NCBI RefSeq assembly: GCF_900104055.1 | Contig: NZ_FNJQ01000010.1 | Location: 17,059 to 81,058, forward strand | DNA length: 64,000 nucleotides | Origin: Pseudoselenomonas ruminantium | GTDB lineage: Bacteria; Bacillota; Negativicutes; Selenomonadales; Selenomonadaceae | Direction: 5' to 3' | Shown here: piece by piece, positions 8,351 through 17,201 of the stretch | How the letters are laid out: each line of letters opens with the position of its first letter | Position numbering within the stretch: position 1 is the stretch's first letter | Notes under the pieces: model-generated | Seen by the model: the letters and a program-made list of their open reading frames with translations, nothing else | Databases searched by the model: none | Told to the model about the DNA's origin: nothing | Position numbers and translations under genes: made by a program

Positions 8351-9103
8351 ATGGCAGAACAGAAAAAAGTAAGATTTATCATCGAGCGTCAGGATGGCCC
8401 TGATTCGGCACCCTACACGCAGGAATTCGATGTAGATTACCGTCCGGGCCTCAACGTTGTTGCCGCCCTGATGGAAATCCAGAAGAACCCGGTCACTGTT
8501 GATGGCAAGAAGGTTGCTCCTGTCGTTTGGGAATGCAACTGCTTGGAAAAAGTCTGCGGTGCCTGCATGATGGTTATCAACGGCAAGGCTCGCCAGGCTT
8601 GCTGCTCCCTGATCGACAATCTGGAACAGCCAATCCGTCTGCAGCCGGCCCGCACGTTCCCGGTTATCCGCGACCTGCTCATCGACCGCTCTGTTATGTT
8701 TGAAAGCCTCAAACGCATTCAGGGCTGGGTGGAAGTCGATGGTTCCTGGGAAGTCAAGGATGCCCCGATTCAAAACCCGTACACCGCACAGACGGCTTAC
8801 GAGATTTCGCACTGCATGACCTGCGGTTGCTGCATGGAAGCATGCCCGAACGTTGGCCCGCAGTCCGACTTCATCGGCCCGTCCCCGACGGTTCAGGCTT
8901 ATCTCTTCAACCTGCATCCGCTGGGAAAATTCGACGCTCCGAAGCGTCTGAATGCCCTGATGGAAAAAGGCGGTATCACCAGCTGCGGCAACAGCCAGAA
9001 CTGTGTACAGGCCTGCCCGAAGAACATCAAGCTGACGACTTACCTCGCACAGCTCAACCGCGATGTCAACAAACAGGCTCTGAAGAATATCTTCAATCAC
9101 TAA
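8351..9103 (+). CDS. frdB: Fumarate reductase/succinate dehydrogenase iron-sulfur subunit
   Basis: Carries electrons between the cytochrome and the flavin through three clusters. The [2Fe-2S] ligands are in CLEKVCGACMMVINGKARQAC around 60-80. The C-terminal ferredoxin domain has CMTCGCCMEACP near 157-168 and later CGNSQNCVQACPKN, giving the [4Fe-4S] and [3Fe-4S] or second [4Fe-4S] sites. The 250-residue length is normal. It ends the operon before a strong terminator. Confidence 0.95.
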   Translation: MAEQKKVRFIIERQDGPDSAPYTQEFDVDYRPGLNVVAALMEIQKNPVTVDGKKVAPVVWECNCLEKVCGACMMVINGKARQACCSLIDNLEQPIRLQPARTFPVIRDLLIDRSVMFESLKRIQGWVEVDGSWEVKDAPIQNPYTAQTAYEISHCMTCGCCMEACPNVGPQSDFIGPSPTVQAYLFNLHPLGKFDAPKRLNALMEKGGITSCGNSQNCVQACPKNIKLTTYLAQLNRDVNKQALKNIFNH

Positions 9104-9122
9104 TTGCATAAGCAATAGAAAG

Positions 9123-9157
9123 AAGGCCCCTGCCATTTTATTGGCGGGGGCCTTTTG
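9123..9157 (+). terminator. Terminator after frdB
   Basis: A 13-bp stem with one G-U pair (9123-9135 with 9142-9154) closes a 6-base loop and is followed by TTTT. The A residues before it make it usable also by the facing minus-strand gene at 9205. Confidence 0.9.
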
Positions 9158-9204
9158 CTGTTGGTACGTGTGTGGCGCCAAGGCGGATACGCTAACTGGA
9201 GGTC

Positions 9205-9747
9205 TTATGGCCGCCAATCCACGGTGAATGCGTGGCACCAGCCATGGTAGATGGTGGTGATGGTATTGTCTTCCAGATTCAGCACACGGTAGTAATAATC
9301 GGCATAGGGGGGATCTGAGGTATAGCCGTCGGTCACTTTTTCGGCATAGAGGATGTACTTCCCATCGGGAGAGAGGACACAGTCTTCGACATTCATACGG
9401 TTGTTACCAATCCGCTCTTGCAGAAGCTTGTTGGTGCTTGCAAATGGCTCTGTCTTTTTCCAGCGATAAAGATCGTCTGCGTATTTCCAGACTTTTTTCG
9501 GGTTAGCGGCCTCAGTCGCTGTGTGCGTGACGCCGGTGAAATCCCGAGTATAGATTTTGAAAGTATCCTCGCCAGAGTGCGATTCCAATACAATGCCTTC
9601 ATAATTGTCAATGGAACGGTAGGACTGGTCGAAGTCAAAATGGAAGAAAAATGCTGCGATACCTGCGAGGAGATACAGTATCAGTACAGCGGATGCCAGT
9701 AAAAAAATACTTTTCAGGATTTTCCCTAGCAGTTTCAGTGTTTGCAA
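9205..9747 (-). CDS. Unknown membrane-anchored protein, 180 aa
   Basis: The only confident minus-strand gene in the window; not recognised. Residues 10-35 are one hydrophobic helix, after which the protein is probably outside the cytoplasm. The C-terminal part has a LSPDGKYILYAEK segment, like a single beta-propeller (TolB/WD40-like) blade, then YYRVLNLEDNTITTIY in the same style. A full propeller is too large for this length, so it may be one or two blades or just look similar. The start ATG has AAGGAGG 7-13 bases upstream on its strand. It converges on frdB. Confidence 0.72.
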   Translation of the reverse strand: MQTLKLLGKILKSIFLLASAVLILYLLAGIAAFFFHFDFDQSYRSIDNYEGIVLESHSGEDTFKIYTRDFTGVTHTATEAANPKKVWKYADDLYRWKKTEPFASTNKLLQERIGNNRMNVEDCVLSPDGKYILYAEKVTDGYTSDPPYADYYYRVLNLEDNTITTIYHGWCHAFTVDWRP

Positions 9748-9877
9748 AATGTACAGCCTCCTTTGGTCAGATTTTATATGAGCTAGTCTAGCATGGGGAT
9801 ATTAGAGACGAATTAAAGCCTGGCTAATTTAAGAAAATCCTTTTTGCCGACGATATAGTAAGCAGGGAGGTGGCTTT

Positions 9878-10291
9878 ATGAACGTGACGGATATCAAGGG
9901 GGCGGCTGGTATAACCAATATCGAGCGGACTAAGGCGGAAGGTACGGATGATTTCAGATGCTTGTTTTCCGGGATGGTGCAGGAGAAGCTCAACAGCCTC
10001 ACGGAAACGCTGGAGGAGATGAATGCGCGGCGGCAGGAGGTCAAAGAACTGAGGGATCAGCAGAATTTCACGGAAACCGTGCGCCATGTACTGCCCGATG
10101 GCACGATACTGGTGCGGGAGTATGTGGATGGAAAACTTGACAGCAGCTATCGCAAAAAGCCGCATATGAAGGATGTTCCCGATGAAAACCAGCCCCTGCC
10201 CAGAGCATTGGATGGGACGGTGCTGGAAAGCCAGATCAAGATGAAGCAGGTGCCCACGGTACGCGTCTTTGAAGATTTTGCCGGGCAATAG
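9878..10291 (+). CDS. Unknown protein, 137 aa
   Basis: Not recognised. It starts at ATG with AGGGAGG about 8 bases upstream. Residues 30-60 are strongly charged and helical. The middle region FTETVRHVLPDGTILVREYVDG looks like a small beta-hairpin. There is no signal peptide or membrane helix, so it is probably cytoplasmic. A 16-bp inverted repeat follows directly. It seems to be a single-gene unit between the frdB terminator region and the 10439 gene. Confidence 0.65.
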   Translation: MNVTDIKGAAGITNIERTKAEGTDDFRCLFSGMVQEKLNSLTETLEEMNARRQEVKELRDQQNFTETVRHVLPDGTILVREYVDGKLDSSYRKKPHMKDVPDENQPLPRALDGTVLESQIKMKQVPTVRVFEDFAGQ

Positions 10292-10294
10292 TTG

Positions 10295-10338
10295 AAACGC
10301 GCCATTTCCACGCTGTTATGGCTGGAAATGGCGCGTTT
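10295..10338 (+). terminator. Long inverted repeat after the 137-aa gene, terminator-like
   Basis: A perfect 16-bp stem (10295-10310 with 10323-10338) encloses a 12-base loop. The T tract is weak (TTTGACTTTG), so it could be an imperfect terminator or a 3'-end stabiliser. Confidence 0.6.
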
Positions 10339-10357
10339 GACTTTGAATGGAGGATGT

Positions 10358-10387
10358 TTGAAAAATATTATCAAATTTAAGGATAAT
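10358..10387 (+). promoter_or_regulatory. Candidate promoter of the 10439 gene
   Basis: TTGAAA at 10358-10363 and GATAAT at 10382-10387 are spaced 18 bases, about 50 bases upstream of the start. Each box differs from the sigma-A consensus at one position. Confidence 0.5.
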
Positions 10388-10438
10388 TTAAGAATGTTAT
10401 TGTACCATAACTGATAAGGGAATTTAGCAGGAGGATGG

Positions 10439-11182
10439 ATGGTGATGGAAAGTCAGGGATTTCGGGAGCGTTGTGAATATGAACTGATCCGGCAGGAACT
10501 GGAAGTTTTGTTCAGGAAGTACCATCATCATGGATTGAATTCCAGTGCTGCTTATGTGGAATCGGGTAATTTGCTGGAATATGATCCCCTATGTGCTGAG
10601 GCGATGTTTTTCCGCTTCTATGCATTGCGGAAGCTGTTGCGGCCGGAGAAGAATCAGGATTTTTTTGCCCATGCTGGGCGCCCGGAAGTCCGGTTGCTGA
10701 AGCAGATGGCAATTAGCAGGGTGATGGATATGGATTATCCTATGGAGGATGAGGGGAAGCTGCATTACTATCTGTGCAATAGGCAGGAGCAGCTCGATTT
10801 GTGCAGTCGGGAGTTCTATGGCTATGTGCAGGAGGTTTATGTGCATGGTTCAGAAGCCTTGCTCGTGGATGTCATGCAGAAAATCTGCTTGTTTGAGGGC
10901 ATATATCTGGATGATTGGCAGCTTTTTCAGGATGATGGCTGCAAGCGCTGGCTGGAACCATATCTGCCGTATATCCTGGAAATGATTGGCGGACTGCAAA
11001 TGGAATATCTGCCGCGCCTGCATGATATCTTTGCCAAAGTAAGCGTGATTTTAGCTGCCAGGAAACAGGATGCAGCCCGCAAAAATAACGAGGAGAAGGA
11101 AATTACGCTGCAGGTTCTTGAAGCTGAATTGGCGGACATTATAAAGGATACGAATCTGTTTCGGCAGATTGGTCATAAATAA
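10439..11182 (+). CDS. Unknown helical protein, 247 aa, TPR-like segment
   Basis: Not recognised by family. The start is ATG (10439) or ATG (10445), both after GGAGG. The protein looks all-helical and soluble. The segment LLEYDPLCAEAMFFRFYALR around residues 40-60 resembles a tetratricopeptide helix pair. A second region QEQLDLCSREFYGYVQEVY is also helical. The C-terminal 40 residues are highly charged. It lies 23 bases before the flotillin gene and is probably co-transcribed with it, so a role linked to membrane microdomains is possible but unproven. Confidence 0.72.
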   Translation: MVMESQGFRERCEYELIRQELEVLFRKYHHHGLNSSAAYVESGNLLEYDPLCAEAMFFRFYALRKLLRPEKNQDFFAHAGRPEVRLLKQMAISRVMDMDYPMEDEGKLHYYLCNRQEQLDLCSREFYGYVQEVYVHGSEALLVDVMQKICLFEGIYLDDWQLFQDDGCKRWLEPYLPYILEMIGGLQMEYLPRLHDIFAKVSVILAARKQDAARKNNEEKEITLQVLEAELADIIKDTNLFRQIGHK

Positions 11183-11205
11183 TCGTATAGAAAGGATGTT
11201 GTTTT

Positions 11206-12714
11206 TTGGTTTATCTGGTTTTTGGTGCAGTATTTTTATTTATCATCATGGCAATTGCTCTTACCTGCTGGGTAAAGGCCCCGCCTGATGTGGCGTTTAT
11301 CCTCTCTGGCTGGCGGGCTAAGCCCCGGATGCTGGTCGGACAGGGCGGCGTGAAGGTGCCGCTGTTGGAACGCGTGGACCGTCTGTATCTTGGGCAGATG
11401 ACGGTTGATATCCGCACGCAGCAGAGCGTGCCGACCAATGATTTCATCAATGTCAAGGTGGATGCGGTAGCCAAGGTTTCGGTAGATGATTCGGAAGAAG
11501 CCCGCCTACTGGCGTCCAAGAACTTCCTGAATCTGACGCCGGAACTCATCGCCGACCAGCTGCGCGATTCGCTCGAAGGCAATATGCGTGAAATCGTGGG
11601 CACCCTGTCCCTCAAGGAAATCAGCACCAACCGCGATTCTTTCTCGGAGCAGGTCAAGGCCGCAGCTGCCCAGGATATGGAGCGGCTGGGCATTAAGGTG
11701 ATTTCCTGCAATATCCAGAATATCACCGATGAAACTGGGCTGATTACGGACTTAGGTGCTGACAATACGGCGCGCATCCGCAAGGATGCTTCGATTGCCA
11801 AGGCGCTGGCTGACCGGGATGTGTCGGTGAAGCAGGCTGAGGCCATGAAGGAAGCCAACGATGCCAAGGTCAAGGCCGAACTGGAGATTGCCCAGCGGCA
11901 GAATGAATTGGCCATTCGCAAGGCTGAACTCAAGCGGGAGTCGGATATCAAGCAGGCAGAGGCTGATGCGGCGTATGCCATTCAGGAACAGGAACAGCGC
12001 AAGGCTATCGAGACGGCCACGGTGGATGCGGAAATCGCCAAGGCCAACCGCGAAGAGGCCCTGCGCAAGCAGCAGGTAGCGGTTCGCGAGCAGGAACTGG
12101 CCGCCGAAGTGCAGAAAAAGGCCGATGCGGAAAAGTACAACATCAGCAAGCAGGCCGAGGCAGAATTAGCCAAGCGTCAGCGAGAGTCCGAGGCAAAGCT
12201 CTATGAACAGCAGCGTGATGCCGAAGCCCAGAAGGCGCAGGCTGAAGCAAAAAAATATGCCATGGAGCAGGAAGCTGCCGGTATTACGGCAAAGGCGCAG
12301 GCTGAAGCCGAAGCTATCCGCCTGAAAGGTGAGGCCGAAGCTGCCGCCATGGATAAAAAGGCTGAGGCTTTGAAGAAATACGGCAAGGCCGCTATGGCGC
12401 AGATGGCCATTGAAATCCTGCCGAAGGTGGCAGCCGAGGTGGCCAAGCCATTGGGCACCATCGATAAGGTCACGATTTTTGGTGGCGGCAATGGCAGCGG
12501 TATGTCCACGATGTCTGACAATGTGCCGTTGGTCATGGCCAAGACCATTCAGACCATCAAGGAAGCGACTGGCGTGGATATCGCCGAGATCATGCGCGCT
12601 GAATCCTATGAGGCCAAGGTGACGAAGAATGTCAATGTCTCCGGGATGGATGAGGCAGAGGCTCGGGAGGCTATAGCCACAGCTGCGATGACAGAAGCAG
12701 TGGCTGCCAAATAA
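11206..12714 (+). CDS. Flotillin-like SPFH-domain protein
   Basis: Scaffold of functional membrane microdomains in other bacteria. Start is TTG with AAAGGATG upstream. Residues 2-24 form a membrane helix or hairpin. The SPFH domain covers roughly 25-200 (IRTQQSVPTNDFINVKVDAV, ADNTARIRKDASIAKALADR). Residues 210-400 are a long alanine- and glutamate-rich coiled coil. The C-terminus has the GKAAMAQMAIEILPKVAAEV block, then a glycine-rich stretch. The 502-residue length is close to Bacillus FloT. No NfeD gene is next to it. Confidence 0.9.
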   Translation: MVYLVFGAVFLFIIMAIALTCWVKAPPDVAFILSGWRAKPRMLVGQGGVKVPLLERVDRLYLGQMTVDIRTQQSVPTNDFINVKVDAVAKVSVDDSEEARLLASKNFLNLTPELIADQLRDSLEGNMREIVGTLSLKEISTNRDSFSEQVKAAAAQDMERLGIKVISCNIQNITDETGLITDLGADNTARIRKDASIAKALADRDVSVKQAEAMKEANDAKVKAELEIAQRQNELAIRKAELKRESDIKQAEADAAYAIQEQEQRKAIETATVDAEIAKANREEALRKQQVAVREQELAAEVQKKADAEKYNISKQAEAELAKRQRESEAKLYEQQRDAEAQKAQAEAKKYAMEQEAAGITAKAQAEAEAIRLKGEAEAAAMDKKAEALKKYGKAAMAQMAIEILPKVAAEVAKPLGTIDKVTIFGGGNGSGMSTMSDNVPLVMAKTIQTIKEATGVDIAEIMRAESYEAKVTKNVNVSGMDEAEAREAIATAAMTEAVAAK

Positions 12715-12725
12715 CGGATAATTAT

Positions 12726-12767
12726 AAGTCCGGGATGTCAATTTGTTGATATCTCGGGCTTTTTCTT
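12726..12767 (+). terminator. Terminator after the flotillin gene
   Basis: A 16-bp stem including three G-U pairs (12726-12741 with 12746-12761) closes the tetraloop TTTG, followed by TTTTCTTGTTTT. Confidence 0.9.
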
Positions 12768-12775
12768 GTTTTCAC

Positions 12776-12805
12776 TTGCTTATTGTCCCTGTTTAGGTAT
12801 AAAAT
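12776..12805 (+). promoter_or_regulatory. Candidate promoter of the GGDEF-EAL gene
   Basis: TTGCTT at 12776-12781 with TATAAA at 12798-12803 (16-base spacer) or TAAAAT at 12800-12805 (18-base spacer), about 50 bases before the start codon and directly after the flotillin terminator. Confidence 0.45.
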
Positions 12806-12853
12806 ATTAGTAAGTGGGTATGTTGCCCTAAGGATGATGGTCGGCAATGTAGG

Positions 12854-14560
12854 ATGATAATTATGAGAAAAAATAATCGTATTCCCTTAAGCCCGTGTTT
12901 ACGCCGGTTTCGGTTCTATTTTGACCTGTTGGGCAGGACGACAAAGGATTACCTGTTCTTTACGGATCTGCAGGAGAACCTGGTGATGGTGTCACCAAAT
13001 CTGGTCAATGATTTTGACCTGCCCGGCGAAATCATGCATGATTTTGATACGTATTGGCTGCCATTGGTGCATCCTGAGGAACGGGGCCCTTATCAGGCAT
13101 CCATCAGCAAGGCACTGAATTCGCAGGGCCCCTGCGAGCACAATATGGAATATCGTGTCAAAAGCCGTAAAGGCGAGTTTGTCTGGATTTCCTGCCGGGG
13201 CAGGGTAGGTCTTGATCGGGATGGCAAGCCCTCGATGTTTGTAGGCACTATGTCACGGATGGCCCAGCGCAACCAGGCCGATGAAGTGACAGGACTGCTC
13301 AATAAGTATCAGTTTGAACACGCTGTGAAGTTGGCTTTGGCCCAGTACCGTGCCACTGGTGAAGGTGGGGCGATTATGGTATTGGGGCTGGACAATTTCA
13401 AGATTGTCAATGAAACCTATAACCGTATGACTGGGGATATCGTCCTCAAACGGGTGGCAGATCTGCTTGCCAATGTGATTCCACCGCCTTTGACGTTGTT
13501 CAAGCTGGATGGGGATGAGTATGCCTTTATTTATCCGGGGGGGACGGCTGAGGACGTAGCAGAGATTTTTGCCAGTGTGCAGAGTGCATTGTCGCGTCCG
13601 CAGGACATTGATGGTCATCAATACTTCTGTACGGCATCCTGCGGTACGGTGTTCTATCCGGAGTCCGGCAAGGATTATCTCGTGCTGCACAAGCATGCTG
13701 AGGCGGCCATGGATATTGCCAAGAGGGAAGGCAAGAACCGCAATGTGCTGTTCAGCAAGGAACAGTACAACCGCTGGGTACGCTCGATTTCCATGCGGGA
13801 CAGCATTTGGGAAAGCGTGGAAAATGGCTGTGTGGGGTTCAGTCTGTTCTTCCAGCCGCAGGTCAGTGCGGTGGAGCAGAAGCTGATTGGTGCCGAAGCA
13901 CTGCTGCGCTGGAAGAATCCCAAGGGGCGTATGGTGGCACCGATGGAGTTCATTCCAATCCTGGAAGAAACTAAGCTGATCATTCCCGTGGGAAAATGGA
14001 TCGTGGAGGAAGCTGTCAAAACTTGCAAGAAATGGCGGCGTTATGTGCCGGATTTCCGTGTCAGCATCAATATGAGCTATGAGCAGATCAAGGATCTGTC
14101 CTTCAAGAACTTTGTCGAAGAGTGTCTGGAACGTTATGATATGCCGACGGATTCCATCGTGTTGGAGCTTACGGAGAGCAAGATCGTAGCGGACTGGAGC
14201 TTCATCAACAAGCAGTTTGATGCCTTCCGCAGCCAGGGGATTGCCATTGCCATGGATGACTTTGGTACGGGCTATTCTTCGCTGGCATCGCTCAAGAATC
14301 TCTCCTGCGATATCGTGAAGATTGACCGGGAGTTTGTGAAGAAGATCCTGGAAAACGATTTTGACCGCCGTCTGGTGCAGTATGTGGTAGATCTTTGCCA
14401 TAGCATCGGCATCTACTGTTGCATCGAAGGCGTGGAGGAAGAGGCCGAGTATGAACTCCTGACCAAGGAGTGCAAGGCCGATGCCATTCAGGGCTATCTG
14501 TTCGGCCATCCCGAGAGTGTGGCCGATTTTGAAGAGAAATTTTTAAGTTTGGAGAAATAA
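12854..14560 (+). CDS. PAS-GGDEF-EAL protein, probable c-di-GMP phosphodiesterase
   Basis: Cyclic-di-GMP turnover enzyme with a sensory domain, 568 residues. Residues about 20-135 form a PAS_3-like fold ([31 protein letters not shown]). The GGDEF domain (about 145-300) has LDGDEY instead of GGDEF, so cyclase activity is doubtful. The EAL domain (about 315-560) keeps EALLRW, the Asn in INMS, ELTES, the DDFGTGYSS loop, VKIDREF and EGVE, the residues needed for hydrolysis. There is no membrane helix, so it is cytoplasmic. Start is ATG 12854 or 12863. The flagellar PilZ protein encoded at 50127 is a plausible target of the same signal. Confidence 0.9.
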   Translation: MIIMRKNNRIPLSPCLRRFRFYFDLLGRTTKDYLFFTDLQENLVMVSPNLVNDFDLPGEIMHDFDTYWLPLVHPEERGPYQASISKALNSQGPCEHNMEYRVKSRKGEFVWISCRGRVGLDRDGKPSMFVGTMSRMAQRNQADEVTGLLNKYQFEHAVKLALAQYRATGEGGAIMVLGLDNFKIVNETYNRMTGDIVLKRVADLLANVIPPPLTLFKLDGDEYAFIYPGGTAEDVAEIFASVQSALSRPQDIDGHQYFCTASCGTVFYPESGKDYLVLHKHAEAAMDIAKREGKNRNVLFSKEQYNRWVRSISMRDSIWESVENGCVGFSLFFQPQVSAVEQKLIGAEALLRWKNPKGRMVAPMEFIPILEETKLIIPVGKWIVEEAVKTCKKWRRYVPDFRVSINMSYEQIKDLSFKNFVEECLERYDMPTDSIVLELTESKIVADWSFINKQFDAFRSQGIAIAMDDFGTGYSSLASLKNLSCDIVKIDREFVKKILENDFDRRLVQYVVDLCHSIGIYCCIEGVEEEAEYELLTKECKADAIQGYLFGHPESVADFEEKFLSLEK

Positions 14561-14565
14561 ACAGA

Positions 14566-15060
14566 ATGTCAAGAAACAAGGAACAAGAAGATATCACCTT
14601 ATTGGGCAAGAAAAAGGTCAAGTACCATTATGACTACTGCCCGGAGATCCTGGAGACTTTTCAGAACAAACACCCGGAAAATGACTATTGGGTGAAGTTC
14701 AACTGCCCGGAGTTCACGGCCCTGTGCCCGATTACGGGGCAGCCGGATTATGCGACCATCTACATCAGCTATGTGCCGAATGAGAAGATGGTGGAGAGCA
14801 AGTCCCTGAAACTTTATCTGGTGAGCTTCCGCAATCACGGGGATTTCCATGAGGATGTGGTCAATGTCATCATGAAAGACCTCGTAAAGCTCATGGAGCC
14901 GAAATACATCGAGGTCTGGGGCAAATTCCTGCCTCGGGGCGGCATTTCCATTGATCCCTATGCCAACTACGGCCAGCCGGGGACGAAGTTCGAGGAACTA
15001 GCCTGGCGCCGTTTCGCAGAACATGACATGGTGGCCATGGATAAGGTAGACAACCGTTAA
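14566..15060 (+). CDS. queF: NADPH-dependent 7-cyano-7-deazaguanine reductase
   Basis: Reduces preQ0 to preQ1 in queuosine synthesis. It is the short (type I) form at 164 residues. The catalytic cysteine is Cys54 in [13 protein letters not shown] and the general acid is Asp61. The substrate/NADPH block [20 protein letters not shown] follows around 93-112. The start ATG is preceded by GGAGAA. No queC, queD or queE genes are nearby. It is only 5 bases after the GGDEF-EAL gene, so they may share a transcript. Confidence 0.95.
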   Translation: MSRNKEQEDITLLGKKKVKYHYDYCPEILETFQNKHPENDYWVKFNCPEFTALCPITGQPDYATIYISYVPNEKMVESKSLKLYLVSFRNHGDFHEDVVNVIMKDLVKLMEPKYIEVWGKFLPRGGISIDPYANYGQPGTKFEELAWRRFAEHDMVAMDKVDNR

Positions 15061-15080
15061 CACTACTGGGAGGAGATTCC

Positions 15081-15908
15081 TTGCTAAGACGTCAAAAACG
15101 TATTGCCCTGATCAACGATATAACAGGCTTTGGCCGCTGCTCGGTGGCGGTGGAACTGCCTTTGATTTCGGCCATGAAGATTCAGGCCTGTCCGCTGCCG
15201 ACGGCGATACTGTCGGTGCATACAGGCTTTGAGCATCACTATCTGGACGATTATACGGCAAGGATGAAGCCCTATATGGACAGCTGGGAGAAAAACCAGC
15301 TGTCTTTTGATGGCATTTGCACGGGCTTTATGGGTTCGGTGCAGCAGATTGCCATTGTGGAAGATTTTATCCGCCGCTTCAAGCAGCCCTATACCCGGGT
15401 GATGGTGGATCCCGTGATGGGCGACAATGGCAGGCTCTACAGTTCCTATACGATGGAGATGTGTGCGGAGATGCGCCGCCTGCTGGCTTATGCGGACTTA
15501 GTGACTCCTAATCTTACGGAAGCATGCCTGCTGTTGGATATTCCCTATCCCAAGGAAGGGCAGGTCACCAATGAGGAACTGGAGTATATGGCCAGTGAAC
15601 TGGCTGCACAGGGACCTTCACAGGTCATCATCACAGGCCTGCATGGGCAGGATACCCTGCGGAACTTTATCTATGAAGCAGGCCGGGGCAAGGTGCTGAC
15701 GGTGGAGAAGGTCGGCGGTGACCGTTCCGGTACCGGGGATGCCTTTGCAGCTATCGTGGCGGGGAGTCTCATCAATGGCGAGTCGCTGGAAACAGCGGCG
15801 GTGAAGGCGGCCGAGTTCATCAAGAAATGCCTGAGCTATGCCATGCAGCTGAATCTGCCATGGAATTACGGTTTACCATTTGAAGAATATCTTAGGGAGC
15901 TGAAGTGA
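15081..15908 (+). CDS. Pyridoxamine/pyridoxal kinase (ribokinase family)
   Basis: Phosphorylates B6 vitamers for salvage of pyridoxal phosphate. The 275-residue protein has the N-terminal INDITGFGRCSVAVELPLIS, the LSVHTGFEHH block, VDPVMGDNGRLY, LVTPNLTEACLL, and the catalytic anion-hole segment DRSGTGDAFAAIVAG with its aspartate near 221. The TTG start has GGGAGGAG about 9 bases upstream. The protein could also act on hydroxymethylpyrimidine, but the sequence favours the PdxY-like group. Confidence 0.85.
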   Translation: MLRRQKRIALINDITGFGRCSVAVELPLISAMKIQACPLPTAILSVHTGFEHHYLDDYTARMKPYMDSWEKNQLSFDGICTGFMGSVQQIAIVEDFIRRFKQPYTRVMVDPVMGDNGRLYSSYTMEMCAEMRRLLAYADLVTPNLTEACLLLDIPYPKEGQVTNEELEYMASELAAQGPSQVIITGLHGQDTLRNFIYEAGRGKVLTVEKVGGDRSGTGDAFAAIVAGSLINGESLETAAVKAAEFIKKCLSYAMQLNLPWNYGLPFEEYLRELK

Positions 15909-15909
15909 T

Positions 15910-16569
15910 TTGTTAGTCTATGCAACCCATAAGGGCGGCAGGTATCTGCCGTGGGATCAGAGCCTCAGGGAGCAGCCTGAGGGCAAGCGCAATCTCTATG
16001 TGAATATCACCAATGAATGCAACTGCGCCTGCACGTTCTGTCTGCGCAATATGAAGAAGATGGCGGAGGAATCCAGCCTTTGGCTGCACAAGCGGCCCAC
16101 TGTCGATGAATTGAAAGCCGCGTTGGATGGCGTCCCTTGGGAGTATGTCCAGGAGATCGTGTTCTGTGGCTTTGGTGAGCCGACGATGCAGCTGGCAACG
16201 CTTACGGAACTCTTACATTACGTCAAGGAGAAGCATCCAGAACTGCCCACGCGGCTCAATACCAATGGTTTGGGTGAACTGGAATACGGCCGGGAGATCG
16301 CAGCAGATTTCCAGGGCGTTCTCGATACGATTTCCATCAGTCTCAATGCTTCCAATGCGGAGCGCTATTATGAGCTGACGCGGGCAAAATATGGCCTGAA
16401 ATCCTACGAGGCCATGCTGGATTTTGCCGAGCATAGCAAGAAGTACGTGCCCCATGTGGTATTGACCATCGTGGATAAGGTGGAAGGCCCGGAGGAAATC
16501 GCCAAGTGCCAGGCTATCTGCGATAAGCGGGGGCTGACACTCAGGGTACGTCCTTACGAAGACAGCTGA
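15910..16569 (+). CDS. TatD-family-associated radical SAM protein
   Basis: A radical S-adenosylmethionine enzyme of unknown reaction. The cluster motif is CNCACTFC, giving the CxxxCxxC spacing near residues 36-43 after NLYVNITNEC. FCGFGEPTMQL and LNTNGLGELEYGREIA are the SAM-binding loops. At 219 residues it is a minimal radical SAM fold without an extra cluster domain. The TTG start begins 2 bases after the kinase stop codon, with GGGAG upstream. The TatD nuclease gene that names the family is not adjacent here. Confidence 0.82.
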   Translation: MLVYATHKGGRYLPWDQSLREQPEGKRNLYVNITNECNCACTFCLRNMKKMAEESSLWLHKRPTVDELKAALDGVPWEYVQEIVFCGFGEPTMQLATLTELLHYVKEKHPELPTRLNTNGLGELEYGREIAADFQGVLDTISISLNASNAERYYELTRAKYGLKSYEAMLDFAEHSKKYVPHVVLTIVDKVEGPEEIAKCQAICDKRGLTLRVRPYEDS

Positions 16570-16595
16570 ACACAGTAAAATAATATCCATAAAGC

Positions 16596-16624
16596 AAGCC
16601 GGCACGCATCGCGTACCGGCTTTA
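16596..16624 (+). terminator. Terminator after the radical SAM gene
   Basis: AAGCCGGCACGC pairs with GCGTACCGGCTT (one C-A mismatch) around a 3-base loop; TTTATTT follows. It also lies in position to end the minus-strand remnant starting at 17031. Confidence 0.75.
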
Positions 16625-16644
16625 TTTATGGATATTCATAGATA

Positions 16645-17031
16645 TTAACTTATCCTTCTCATATTCATTTGTCGGCAGGTATTTCCTCTCGAGCAGAAAT
16701 CCTGCGCAGTGTTCCATAATATATGGATGTTCAGCTGAAACATGTTTGAATACACAGATTCACTTACTTTGCGCGCGCGTCCATCTCGTTCGATAACAAT
16801 AGGTTCACTACAGTTTCGATGCTCATGATGTACGTAAAGACTTACCCGGGGTAGCAGATTGTGATCTTTTTTCCCTAAACGTTGTGCGCCTGACTTCCAA
16901 TTGCTTTTGAGTACGTCTGGCGGTCTATAACCATCATCACGTCTCTTTTTCGCTGATTGGATATTCTTGTACTTCACCAATGCACTTGCTAGCTAGGTCT
17001 TAAAAGAACTCCTGCTAAGTGATTTCTTCAA
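16645..17031 (-). pseudogene. Possible broken minus-strand gene with an in-frame amber codon
   Basis: A frame beginning at TTG 17031 (AAAGGATGTG about 11 bases upstream) encodes MKKSLSRSSFKT, then TAG at 16995-16993. The same frame is open for another 116 codons to 16645. The distal part is basic and includes KKRRDDGYRPPDVLKSNWKS and EPIVIERDGRARKVSESVY. No family is recognised. A promoter-like pair lies upstream at 17173-17201. It may be a decayed gene, or the downstream frame alone may be used from TTG 16980, which lacks a ribosome binding site. Confidence 0.3.
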
Positions 17032-17172
17032 TAAACACTCACATCCTTTCGAAAAACAAGTATGTAAGGTTTTGAAGAGAGCCTGTTTCGGCTAGATACC
17101 CACCTGCTAAAATTTCAAACGACAGAATTACTATTCTAGTGGTTTGAGTACCCATCTCCTCTTTACAAGTAC

Positions 17173-17201
17173 ATAATAACATACTTATCAGATAATTGCA
17201 A
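17173..17201 (-). promoter_or_regulatory. Minus-strand promoter-like site in the gap
   Basis: Read on the minus strand, TTGCAA (17201-17196) and TATTAT (17178-17173) are spaced exactly 17 bases and point toward the broken frame at 17031-16645. Confidence 0.45.
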
